7,279 nt of DNA from Chloroflexota bacterium. GTDB taxonomy: Bacteria; Chloroflexota; Limnocylindria; QHBO01. The position numbers were made by a program, and so were the translations under genes. Under the pieces are notes generated by a model. It had not been told where the DNA came from and ran no database searches. It was given only the letters and a program-made list of their open reading frames with translations. Shown piece by piece: positions 1 through 6,441 of the stretch (the stretch's first letter is position 1; every line of letters starts with the position of its first letter). The stretch covers positions 1,611 through 8,889 of the forward strand of contig VBKA01000028.1 in NCBI GenBank assembly GCA_005879815.1, given 5' to 3'.

Positions 1-618
1 GTGGCCTGCAACACCGCCACGGCCCAGGCTCTACCTCTCGTTCGCGACCAGGCCGACGTGCCGGTGGTTGGCGTTGTGCGACCCGGCGCGGTCGCTGCGG
101 CGGCCGCTACGCGAAGCGGCCACGTCGGGGTAGTGGCGACCACGGGGACGGTGGCCTCGGGAGCCTATCCGGCGGCCATCGGCGAGGCGAACCCGGCGAT
201 GATCGTGAGCCAGCAGGCCTGCCCGACCCTCGTTCCATTGGTCGAGGCCGGCAAGGTCGACGGGCCGGAGACCGAACGGGAGGTGAGGGGTTATCTGGAG
301 CCGATGCTCGCCGAGGATCCCGAGATCGATACGCTGCTCCTGGGGTGCACTCACTACCCTCTGCTGCGCCCCACCATCGAGCGCGTGGTGGGTCGAGGCG
401 TGGCGGTCGTCGACTCGGCGTTCACCACCGGCATCGCGGTAGAGGACCTGCTCGATGCGCTGCACGCACGGACGGACTTTTCCGGACCGGCGCGCCACCG
501 GGTCGCGACCACGGGCGACGTGGCGGCGTTCACCAGCGTCGCCGAGCGGGTCTTTGGCGATCGATTGCCGGACGTCGAATCGGTGAGTGTGGAGGCGCCC
601 CTCAGCCTCAAGGCCTAG
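1..618 (+). CDS. murI: Glutamate racemase, 3' part (5' end outside window)
   Basis: Glutamate racemase interconverts L- and D-glutamate in the cytoplasm and supplies D-glutamate for peptidoglycan. Both catalytic cysteines of the Asp/Glu racemase family are visible. The first lies in ACNTATA (third codon of the window) and the second in LLGCTHYPLL (codon 116), followed two residues later by the conserved histidine. The family's N-terminal segment of about 70 residues, with its FDSGxGG motif, is missing. The GTG at base 1 is therefore almost certainly an internal valine codon and the gene starts upstream. The reading frame runs cleanly to TAG at 616-618. The downstream metalloprotease gene begins about 10 bases later on the same strand, so the two may be co-transcribed. 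The identification is secure; only the extent is limited. Confidence 0.95.
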   Translation: MACNTATAQALPLVRDQADVPVVGVVRPGAVAAAAATRSGHVGVVATTGTVASGAYPAAIGEANPAMIVSQQACPTLVPLVEAGKVDGPETEREVRGYLEPMLAEDPEIDTLLLGCTHYPLLRPTIERVVGRGVAVVDSAFTTGIAVEDLLDALHARTDFSGPARHRVATTGDVAAFTSVAERVFGDRLPDVESVSVEAPLSLKA

Positions 619-621
619 ACT
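616..621 (+). promoter_or_regulatory. Possible -10-like TANNNT before the metalloprotease start
   Basis: TAGACT, which includes the murI stop codon, ends seven bases before the chosen GTG at 629. It fits the TANNNT pattern seen at leaderless promoters in some high-GC bacteria. It may be coincidental, since read-through from murI would also serve the gene. Confidence 0.2.
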
Positions 622-628
622 GCCCGGC

Positions 629-1810
629 GTGGCGCGCAACACCGGCCGCATCGGAGTCGGCATCCTGATCGGCAGCCTGGTCGCGATGGGAGCGACGGTC
701 GCGCAGCGCGAGCTCATGCGCCGCGCTGGCACCCGACTCATCGACTGGGAAGCCGTGCGAGCCATCGCGCGCCGTCGCCTAGGTCCGCACGCCGCGCCTC
801 TCAGCGCCCGCGAGCGCGCAGAAGCGCTGGCCTTCTACCAGGCGGCGCTTTCGGCGATCGAGCCATCGATCCAGGCCGAGGTCGGCCGGCCGCTGCCGCA
901 GGCGCTCGAGACTCCAGCCGTCATCGACCGCCTGGAGTGGATCGACCTCAACCTCGCCACCTTCCGCGCGCTCTTCTCGCGCGTCGAGGTGCTTCTGAAC
1001 CAGGCGGCTGGGAGTCCCGAAACCCCGGGCAAGGCGCTGGCGCGCATCGTCAATCGCACGATCGGAAACCAGCAGCTCGGGTTCCTCATCGGCTTCCTGG
1101 CTCGCAAGGTGCTCGGCCAGTACGACGTCAGCCTGCTGGCGGCTTCGCCGGTCCCCCGGGGCCGGCTCTATTTCGTCGAGCCAAACGTCAGCGCCGCCGC
1201 CGCGGGCCTGCGAATTCCCCTCGACCAGTTCCGGACCTTTATCGCGCTGCACGAGGCGACGCACGCCTTCGAGTTCGAGGCGCACCCATGGTTGCGCGAC
1301 CATTTCACCGCGCTGGTGGCTGAATCGGTCGAGCAGCTGGCGACCGATACCGGCGGCCTTGGCCGGCGCCTGCGGGAAGCGTTGTCCGGAGCGCGCAGCG
1401 GGCACTGGATCGAGCGGCTGATGACCGACCAGCAGCGGGCGACGTTCGGGCGCACCCAGGCGCTCATGTCACTCCTGGAGGGCTACTCCAACCACGTGAT
1501 GAACGCGGCGGGAGAGCGCTTGATCCCGGGCTTCTCGGAGCTCCACGATCGCTTCGAGCGACGCAACGAGCGACGCGGTGCGGTCGAGCAGGCGATCATG
1601 CGGATCACCGGGCTCGACCTGAAGATGGAGCAGTACGCCGCCGGCGAGCGGTTCGTTGACGCGGTCATCGCGGCTCGCGGAGCTGGCTTCGTGCAGCGCG
1701 TCTGGGAGGGGCCGGAAACCCTCCCCAGCCTCGACGAGATCCGCGACCCGAAGCGCTGGATCAGCCGCATGGAGGACGGTGCCGCTTCAGCGTCCGAGGG
1801 GCGGGGGTGA
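629..1810 (+). CDS. DUF2342-family putative zinc-dependent metalloprotease
   Basis: This 393-residue protein matches the DUF2342 family (zinc-dependent metalloprotease-like; some members are named coenzyme F420 biosynthesis-associated). Residues 208-212 form an HEATH zinc-binding motif (HExxH) within a family-typical stretch, HEATHAFEFEAHPWLRDH. A second conserved block, LLEGYSNHVM, places E284 and H289 as possible further metal ligands. The tail (GLDLKMEQY, then WEGPETLP and IRDPKRWI) also fits the family. Residues 8-25 are hydrophobic and glycine-rich, but this is probably a soluble N-terminal helix rather than a clear signal peptide. I chose GTG at 629 because the ATG at 587 would put 14 extra low-complexity residues inside murI; the start is moderately certain. 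The substrate is unknown, and no F420 biosynthesis gene is present in the window to explain the family nickname. Confidence 0.88.
   Translation: MARNTGRIGVGILIGSLVAMGATVAQRELMRRAGTRLIDWEAVRAIARRRLGPHAAPLSARERAEALAFYQAALSAIEPSIQAEVGRPLPQALETPAVIDRLEWIDLNLATFRALFSRVEVLLNQAAGSPETPGKALARIVNRTIGNQQLGFLIGFLARKVLGQYDVSLLAASPVPRGRLYFVEPNVSAAAAGLRIPLDQFRTFIALHEATHAFEFEAHPWLRDHFTALVAESVEQLATDTGGLGRRLREALSGARSGHWIERLMTDQQRATFGRTQALMSLLEGYSNHVMNAAGERLIPGFSELHDRFERRNERRGAVEQAIMRITGLDLKMEQYAAGERFVDAVIAARGAGFVQRVWEGPETLPSLDEIRDPKRWISRMEDGAASASEGRG
1796..1800 (+). promoter_or_regulatory. Shine-Dalgarno-like site for the dehydrogenase
   Basis: GAGGG ends six bases before the GTG start at 1807 and is followed by further G-rich sequence. 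It is the clearest ribosome-binding site in the window and supports the overlapping GTG start. It lies inside the end of the metalloprotease gene. Confidence 0.55.
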
Positions 1811-2799
1811 ACCGCGAGGTCGTGGTCCTCGCCACGCCCATCTTCGGGGCGCCGCTGACTCCCGAGCTCATCGAACAGATCCAGGCGGTCGGTCCCGTCC
1901 GCGTGGTACCCATCTCGCGCGACGGCCTGGTCCACGCCGATGCGGAGATGGCGCTCTCGTCGGCTGAGATCCTGCTTCGCGGAGGCCTGCCAGCATCGGT
2001 CCTCGACCACGTCGTGTCCCGCGCGCCGAAGCTGCGCTGGATTCACTCCGCATCGGCGGGGGTCGATCGCGTGGCCACGCCCGCGGTTCGCGCCCGCGAG
2101 ATCACGGTCACCAACGCCCGCGGTGTCTTCAGTCGTCCCATCGCCGAATACGTGGTGATGATGCTGCTGGCCATCGCGCGGCGCCTACCGCAGCTGCTCG
2201 AGCTGCAGCGCGAACGGACGTGGCAGCCGCTGCGTGGCCGGGAGCTCGGGAGCCTGACCGTCGGAATCGTGGGCTATGGGAGCATCGGAGCGGAGATCGC
2301 CCACCTGCTCGCGCCATTCGGAGCCACGGTGCTTGCCACGCGGCGGCGCCCCGAGCGGGGAGCGGGGGAGGCTCCGAACGTCCGGCTCTTCGGCGACGAG
2401 GAGCTCGAGCAGGTACTGGGTGAATCCGACGCCGTGGTGCTGGCCACGCCCCTGACCGAGCAGACCGCCGGCCTGATCGGGGCGCCGCAGCTACAGGCCA
2501 TGCGTGAATCAGCGTGGCTCATCAACATCGCGCGCGGCCGCCTGATCGATGAGGCCGCCCTGCGCCGCGCGCTGGAGAATGGCTGGATCGCGGGTGCGGT
2601 CCTCGACGTCTTCAACGACGAGCCGCTCCAGCCTGACTCGCCGCTCTACAGCACGCCGAACCTGGTGATTACCCCGCATACCTCATGGTCGAGCGATCGG
2701 GTCACCGAACGGGGATTGAACCTCTTCATCGACAACCTGCGGCACTACCTGGCGGGAGAGCCGCTCGAGAACGTGGTGGACCTGGAGGCCGGGTACTAG
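1807..2799 (+). CDS. D-2-hydroxyacid dehydrogenase (NAD(P)-dependent)
   Basis: This 330-residue enzyme belongs to the D-isomer-specific 2-hydroxyacid dehydrogenase family, which interconverts 2-oxoacids and D-2-hydroxyacids in the cytoplasm. The Rossmann fingerprint GYGSIG sits at residues 156-161. The catalytic Arg-Glu-His set is intact: R243 in NIARGRL, E272 in DVFNDEP and H291 in ITPHTSWSS. The full length fits the family. After the second strand of the nucleotide fold come three arginines (179-181), where NAD-specific members usually carry an aspartate, so NADP preference is plausible. The exact substrate (glyoxylate, hydroxypyruvate, phosphoglycerate or other) cannot be read from the sequence. 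The protein lacks room for a regulatory ACT domain, which argues against a classical long SerA. Its GTG start overlaps the preceding TGA as GTGA, and a purine-rich GAGGG lies six bases upstream, so translation is likely coupled to the metalloprotease gene. Confidence 0.93.
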   Translation: MNREVVVLATPIFGAPLTPELIEQIQAVGPVRVVPISRDGLVHADAEMALSSAEILLRGGLPASVLDHVVSRAPKLRWIHSASAGVDRVATPAVRAREITVTNARGVFSRPIAEYVVMMLLAIARRLPQLLELQRERTWQPLRGRELGSLTVGIVGYGSIGAEIAHLLAPFGATVLATRRRPERGAGEAPNVRLFGDEELEQVLGESDAVVLATPLTEQTAGLIGAPQLQAMRESAWLINIARGRLIDEAALRRALENGWIAGAVLDVFNDEPLQPDSPLYSTPNLVITPHTSWSSDRVTERGLNLFIDNLRHYLAGEPLENVVDLEAGY

Positions 2800-2857
2800 C
2801 GCGTGCGAGGCGGGCGGGCGGCCGGCCAGCTGTGGGTGCGGGTGCGACGCTAGCCCG

Positions 2858-3949
2858 ATGCAGGTCACCATCATCGGACTGCCCAGCGCCGGAAAGACGA
2901 CGGTCTTCAACGCCCTCACCGGCGTGCAGGCGGAGACCGGCTTTTCTGGAGGCAGGGCGGCGCCCAACCTGGCGGTCGTCAAGGTGCCGGATGCTCGCCT
3001 GGATCGTCTGGCCGAGCTCTACCACCCACGCAAGGTGACGCCCGCGGACGTGACCTACGCCGATGTCGCCATCCCGGCCGGGGCCGCAGGGGAAGGCACG
3101 GTCGCGCCAGACCTGCTGGCACAGGTGCGCAATGCGGATGCCCTGGTGCACGTCCTCCGCGCCTTCGACGGAGGGGCCGCCGAGCGTGCGGCTGATCCGT
3201 GGCGCGACCTCGAAGAGCTGGACCTGGAGTACGCCGTCGCGGACCTGGGCGTCGTGCAGAAGCGCCTCGAAAAACTCCGCACCAGCGGACGCCACGGGTC
3301 GCCGGCTGAGCGAGAGGCCAACGCCCTCGAGGAAGCGCTGCTGGAACGGATCGAGCCGCACCTCGCCGAGGGCCATCCGCTGCGCGGACTGCCCCTCGAG
3401 GAGGACGAGGAGAAGCGGCTGCGCGGATACAGGTTCCTGACCCAGAAGCCGGTCCTGGTGCTGGTCAACGTCGACGAAGCGCGGCTTCCCGAGGTGCCCG
3501 CGATCGAGGAAGATGGCCAGGAACGCCATGGCGGTCCTGAGGTCCACGTCGCCGCGCTCGCCGGCAAGCTCGAGGCAGAGATCGCGCAGCTCTCGCCCGA
3601 GGACGCCCGGATCTTCCTGGAAGACCTGGGGATCGGCGAAGCCTCTCGAGGCCGGATGATTCGCCTGACCTACGCGTTGCTTGGCCTCTTCTCGTTCTTC
3701 ACCGGCGGAGAGGACGAGTGCCGGGCCTGGACGCTGCGTCGCGGGGCGACGGCGGTGGATGCCGCCGCCGCGATCCATTCCGACCTGGCGCGTGGATTCA
3801 TCCGTGCGGAGGTGGTCACCTTCGACGACCTGATGGCCTGCGGCTCAACCGCGGAGGCGAGGCGTCGGGGCCTGCTTCGCTCCGAAGGGAAGGCCTACCA
3901 GGTGCAGGACGGGGACGTGATCGAGGTGCTCTTCAACGTGGCGCGCTGA
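2858..3949 (+). CDS. ychF: YchF/OLA1-family P-loop ATPase, divergent in the switch regions
   Basis: At 363 residues this matches the usual length of YchF, a ribosome-associated, ATP-preferring member of the Obg-related TRAFAC class. The P-loop GLPSAGKTT is at residues 7-15 (usual form GLPNVGKST). PN-AVVKVPDARLDRLAELY follows, as in the family. NVDE at 204-207 replaces the usual NxNE-type base-recognition motif. A charged helical region spans roughly 125-195. The C-terminal TGS domain (about 280-361) is very well conserved, including CRAWTLRRGAT, IHSDLARGFIRAEV and VQDGDVIEVLFNV. The odd part is the switch area: the expected NFPFxTIEPN is replaced by GFSGGRAAPN, and the G3 stretch DIAGLVKGASKGEG is shortened to DVAIPAGAAGEG (from D69), losing the G3 glycine. 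The frame is continuous, so this is divergence and not a frameshift. Nucleotide hydrolysis may be altered. Confidence 0.9.
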   Translation: MQVTIIGLPSAGKTTVFNALTGVQAETGFSGGRAAPNLAVVKVPDARLDRLAELYHPRKVTPADVTYADVAIPAGAAGEGTVAPDLLAQVRNADALVHVLRAFDGGAAERAADPWRDLEELDLEYAVADLGVVQKRLEKLRTSGRHGSPAEREANALEEALLERIEPHLAEGHPLRGLPLEEDEEKRLRGYRFLTQKPVLVLVNVDEARLPEVPAIEEDGQERHGGPEVHVAALAGKLEAEIAQLSPEDARIFLEDLGIGEASRGRMIRLTYALLGLFSFFTGGEDECRAWTLRRGATAVDAAAAIHSDLARGFIRAEVVTFDDLMACGSTAEARRRGLLRSEGKAYQVQDGDVIEVLFNVAR

Positions 3950-3953
3950 GCGG

Positions 3954-3975
3954 AGCCGTCACTGCGCGGACGGCT
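3954..3975. terminator. Inverted repeat between convergent genes, possible bidirectional terminator
   Basis: AGCCGTC (3954-3960) and GACGGCT (3969-3975) form a perfect 7-bp stem with an 8-base loop. It fills the 24-base gap between the stop of ychF and the stop of the convergent small gene, and its right arm runs two bases into that gene's stop codon. Neither strand has a T-run after the stem, so it is not a classical intrinsic terminator. Position and symmetry are the main support. Confidence 0.4.
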
Positions 3976-4294
3976 AGCTGCGCTCGAGCTCGACGACGAT
4001 GCTGCGGAACTCGTCGCTCGGTTCCACGAGGTAGGTGTCCTCGTCCTCCATCCCGACGCTCATGCTGGCGACCAGCTTCTCGTCGGCAATGTAGGTGAAG
4101 CCGGCCGCGCGCTCGAGCTCGCGCGCCACCGCCTCGACCAGCGTGTCTTCCTCAAAGGTCTCGAGCACGCGTCGGCGGGCCTCCTGGACGAGGGACGCGA
4201 ATTCTTCCGGACTGTGGCGCTGCAGGCTGACGAGCAGCGCATCGGTCATCAGGTCGGTCGCACCTTCATGAAGCTCGTAGAAATACACGGGCAT
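3974..4294 (-). CDS. Small acidic protein of unknown function (106 aa)
   Basis: I do not recognise this family. The start at ATG 4294 gives a protein opening with MPVYFYELHEG, a beta-strand-like beginning followed by predicted helices (about residues 10-65) rich in Glu, Arg and Leu. A more mixed C-terminal third includes GFTYIADEK and a stretch with six acidic residues around MEDEDTYLVEPSDE. There is no cysteine, signal peptide or membrane segment, so a cytoplasmic location is likely. The open frame continues upstream, but the region beyond 4294 would run into the kinase gene and is Arg/Pro/Ser-rich shadow sequence, so the ATG is preferred. The base pattern at third positions is typical of a real gene here. 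It is divergent from the sugar kinase (17 bases between starts) and convergent with ychF (24 bases between stops). Confidence 0.75.
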   Translation of the reverse strand: MPVYFYELHEGATDLMTDALLVSLQRHSPEEFASLVQEARRRVLETFEEDTLVEAVARELERAAGFTYIADEKLVASMSVGMEDEDTYLVEPSDEFRSIVVELERS

Positions 4295-4299
4295 GGGCC

Positions 4300-4305
4300 G
4301 ATGAT
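4300..4305 (+). promoter_or_regulatory. Weaker -10-like hexamer for the sugar kinase
   Basis: GATGAT matches four of six bases of TATAAT and ends six bases before the kinase ATG at 4312. That is the same spacing as the overlapping - strand hexamer. The missing first T makes this a weak call on its own. Confidence 0.22.
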
Positions 4306-4306
4306 A
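4301..4306 (-). promoter_or_regulatory. -10-like hexamer for the small gene, possible leaderless start
   Basis: On the - strand this reads TATCAT, five of six bases of the TATAAT consensus. It ends exactly six bases before the ATG at 4294, so transcription would begin at or next to the start codon. No Shine-Dalgarno site is present. I see no -35 match at the expected distance. Confidence 0.4.
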
Positions 4307-4311
4307 GACCG

Positions 4312-5220
4312 ATGCCGAGCAGCAGGGCGGACCGGCGGAAGTCGGACGGGAGCCTCGACCTCGTCGTGGTGGGAGCCCTGACGATCGATCGATTTCCAGA
4401 CGGGAGCGCCGCGCCCGGAGGAACGGTGCTGCACGCCGCCAGGGCCGCCGCTCGGGCGCGAGTGGCAATTGGCGTGGTCACCGCCGCGGGTCCCGAGCCT
4501 GAGGCGCAGGACGGGCTGCGCGAGCTGCGGCGCATCGCCGCGCTGCAGGTGGAGGCAGTCCCGGAGACGCTCGTCTTCCACCTCGACGAGCGCGATGGCC
4601 CGCGCCGGCTCTCGCTCCACGGCAGCGTTCGCCTGCGACCGGATCCCGGGCCCCTGCTGCGCCTGCACCCGCGCGCGCTGCTGCTGGCGCCCGTCGCCGG
4701 GGAGCTCGATGCCATCGCCCTCGCCACGATCGATGAGGCCGTCGAGGCCCGGGTGCGAGTCGCCGCACTCCAGGGCTGGCTTCGCACGCGCGACTCCAAC
4801 GGGCGGGTCACGCCCCTCGATGCCGGCGATCTGCCGCAAGCCGTACTCGCCGAGCTCCGCAACTGTGATGCGGTGGTAGCAAGTCACGAGGACCTGGGAC
4901 GTAGCGAGCGTCACCCGACCGCGACGGCCGGGATCGCGCTACGCAAGCTCTTTCCAGGCCCCGCCCTGCTGATCACCTGGGGCGGGGCGGGCTACGTACG
5001 GTCCGAGGCCGGGACGCGCGAGCCGATCGTGGTACGACGCAGGACGGCGATCGTTGGCGTGGCGGCGACGACCGGCGCGGGCGATGCGTTCGCAGCCATC
5101 GTGGCGATCCACCTCGCGCGGGGAGCGTCGCTGGCCGCGGCCGCTCGCGCCGCGGATGCAGCCGTGGACCGCTGGCTCGCCCGCCAGCCGGGCGCCACGC
5201 GTCGGAGCATGACGGGCTGA
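4312..5220 (+). CDS. PfkB/ribokinase-family carbohydrate kinase, substrate unknown
   Basis: This 302-residue protein has the PfkB fold signature and would phosphorylate a sugar, sugar alcohol or nucleoside using ATP. The strongest evidence is the C-terminal motif TTGAGDAFAA, with the anion-hole glycines G255 and G257 and the catalytic base D258. The N-terminal core opens with LDLVVVGALTIDRF, and the glycine pair is at residues 36-37 (APGGTVLHAA). The asparagine usual in the first PfkB signature (GGxxxN) is replaced by His41. ITWGGAGYV at about 223-231 corresponds to the family's VT-G--G strand. This altered motif is expected of PfkB members that act on less usual substrates, so I do not assign ribokinase or fructokinase. 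The first 17 residues are polar and may be an extension. The stop is six bases from the convergent exonuclease stop, leaving no room for a separate terminator. Confidence 0.85.
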   Translation: MPSSRADRRKSDGSLDLVVVGALTIDRFPDGSAAPGGTVLHAARAAARARVAIGVVTAAGPEPEAQDGLRELRRIAALQVEAVPETLVFHLDERDGPRRLSLHGSVRLRPDPGPLLRLHPRALLLAPVAGELDAIALATIDEAVEARVRVAALQGWLRTRDSNGRVTPLDAGDLPQAVLAELRNCDAVVASHEDLGRSERHPTATAGIALRKLFPGPALLITWGGAGYVRSEAGTREPIVVRRRTAIVGVAATTGAGDAFAAIVAIHLARGASLAAAARAADAAVDRWLARQPGATRRSMTG

Positions 5221-5226
5221 ATCTGG

Positions 5227-6441
5227 TCATGCGGCGGACCGTCCCAGGCGGCGCTCCGCCGCCGCGACCCAGCGTCTGAGACGGCGCAGCCGTCGGCCAA
5301 CGACGAGGCGCGCGCGCCCGATCTCGTGGATCCCGCCCCCTCGACCGAGGGCGAATGCCAGGTCTAGGACGCGATCCGCGGCGCTCGCCGCGTCGAGCGC
5401 ACCGCGCAGGTCGCCACGCAGCCGCTCCCTGAGGCGAGCGACCTCGATCCACGCCAACGCTGCCTCGATCGAGCCGGCGCGCGTTCCCTCCCGCCAGACC
5501 GATTCCGCACGATCCACGTCGCCCGCGGCGACGAGCAGGCGCGCCGCCATGCGTCGCAGGCGGTAGCCGTCGCCTCGCTCCGAACGCGCGAGGGCATGCT
5601 CCAGGACCCGTCCCGCCTCCTCGAGGTCTCCGGCACGCAGCAGCTCGAGCGCAAGTCCGCCGTGGTCCAGCGGCCAGGCCGTACGCCACGCCCCTGCCCG
5701 GAGGAGGAGGACAGTAGCGTCGAGCCTGGCAAGGGAGACGATGTCCTGCAGGTTGTGGTCGAGCACCGCGGCGAGTGGCTCGGGAGAGCCGTCGCGAAGA
5801 TAGCCGAAATAGCGGGCAGGAACCTCGGCACTGGGGCAGTCCAGCCCACGCCGGACTCCCAGCACCGCGTGCTCGATGTCCGCGAGGCGTGCCCCTCCCA
5901 CCGCTCGTCGCCACAGTCGCCGGGCCACGGGCAGCAAGTCGTCGTGGCGGGCGGGCAGTGAAGCCTGCTCCGCGAAGAATCCGTGCACGGTCAGGCGCGT
6001 GACCAGCAGGGGCAGGTCGAAGCCGCGTCCGTTGTAGGTCACCATTCGCGGGCAGCTGGCGAGCTCTCCGCACAGACGCCGAAGGAGCGCCCGCTCGTGG
6101 GGATAGTCCGGGAGCAGCAGCTGACGAAGCACCAGCGCGTCGCCGTCCATCACCCCGATTCCCGCCAGGAACGGCACGGTGCCCGCACCGCTCGAGAGCC
6201 CGGTCGTTTCGGTATCGAGGTAGGTGCTTGCCGGCAGGCCGCGCAGCACGGCCGCCTCGTCGGGTGGCAGGGGGATGCGGCGTTCGACGACCACGGTGGC
6301 GCCGCCGTCCGTCAGCTCGAGCCGCGCCCCGAACCAGCGCGCGAGGGCACCGGCGCGGTCCTCCATCGCCGGACGCGGCGGCCCGGCCGGGTGCCGCGCA
6401 CGGACCGCCTCGAGCCGCTGCGCGAGGCTGCGTTCGATCAC
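5227..6441 (-). CDS. mrfB: MrfB/YprB-like DEDDh 3'-5' exonuclease with TPR-like C-terminus
   Basis: This 404-residue protein resembles Bacillus MrfB (YprB), a DnaQ-like exonuclease that works with the MrfA helicase in repair of mitomycin C lesions. The exonuclease motifs are complete: YLDTETTGL gives D76 and E78, VTYNGRGFDLPLL gives D142, and DHNLQDIVSL gives the H229/D233 pair of the DEDDh type. RHDDLLPVARRLW and GGARLADIEHAVLG lie between motifs II and III, as expected in this family. Residues about 260-355 are alanine- and leucine-rich paired helices that look like TPR repeats, which are known from the family. The start is GTG at 6441, which overlaps the upstream helicase stop as GTGA, so translation is probably coupled. 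An in-frame start farther upstream exists only inside the helicase gene and adds basic, unconserved residues. The gene is likely intact and active. Confidence 0.9.
   Translation of the reverse strand: MIERSLAQRLEAVRARHPAGPPRPAMEDRAGALARWFGARLELTDGGATVVVERRIPLPPDEAAVLRGLPASTYLDTETTGLSSGAGTVPFLAGIGVMDGDALVLRQLLLPDYPHERALLRRLCGELASCPRMVTYNGRGFDLPLLVTRLTVHGFFAEQASLPARHDDLLPVARRLWRRAVGGARLADIEHAVLGVRRGLDCPSAEVPARYFGYLRDGSPEPLAAVLDHNLQDIVSLARLDATVLLLRAGAWRTAWPLDHGGLALELLRAGDLEEAGRVLEHALARSERGDGYRLRRMAARLLVAAGDVDRAESVWREGTRAGSIEAALAWIEVARLRERLRGDLRGALDAASAADRVLDLAFALGRGGGIHEIGRARLVVGRRLRRLRRWVAAAERRLGRSAA

Noticed and set aside
587..628. Upstream ATG (587) as the start of the metalloprotease
   Set aside because: It would place the N-terminus inside the murI coding region and add residues without family resemblance; GTG at 629 is simpler.
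31..765. 244-residue open frame antisense to murI
   Set aside because: It is opposite the conserved racemase motifs and has shadow-like Arg/His-rich composition.
2820..2827. GGCCGGCC palindrome in the 58-base gap before ychF
   Set aside because: It is an 8-bp GC palindrome with no loop or T-run and is expected by chance in DNA this GC-rich. I see nothing else in that gap beyond a weak GACGCT hexamer six bases before the ATG.
2726..3778. 350-residue open frame antisense to ychF
   Set aside because: It lies fully opposite the well-supported ychF and dehydrogenase end, with no recognisable domain.
4382..4393. Short GATC tandem (cgatcgatcgat)
   Set aside because: It lies within the kinase coding sequence and is explained by Thr-Ile-Asp-Arg codons; no repeat array follows.
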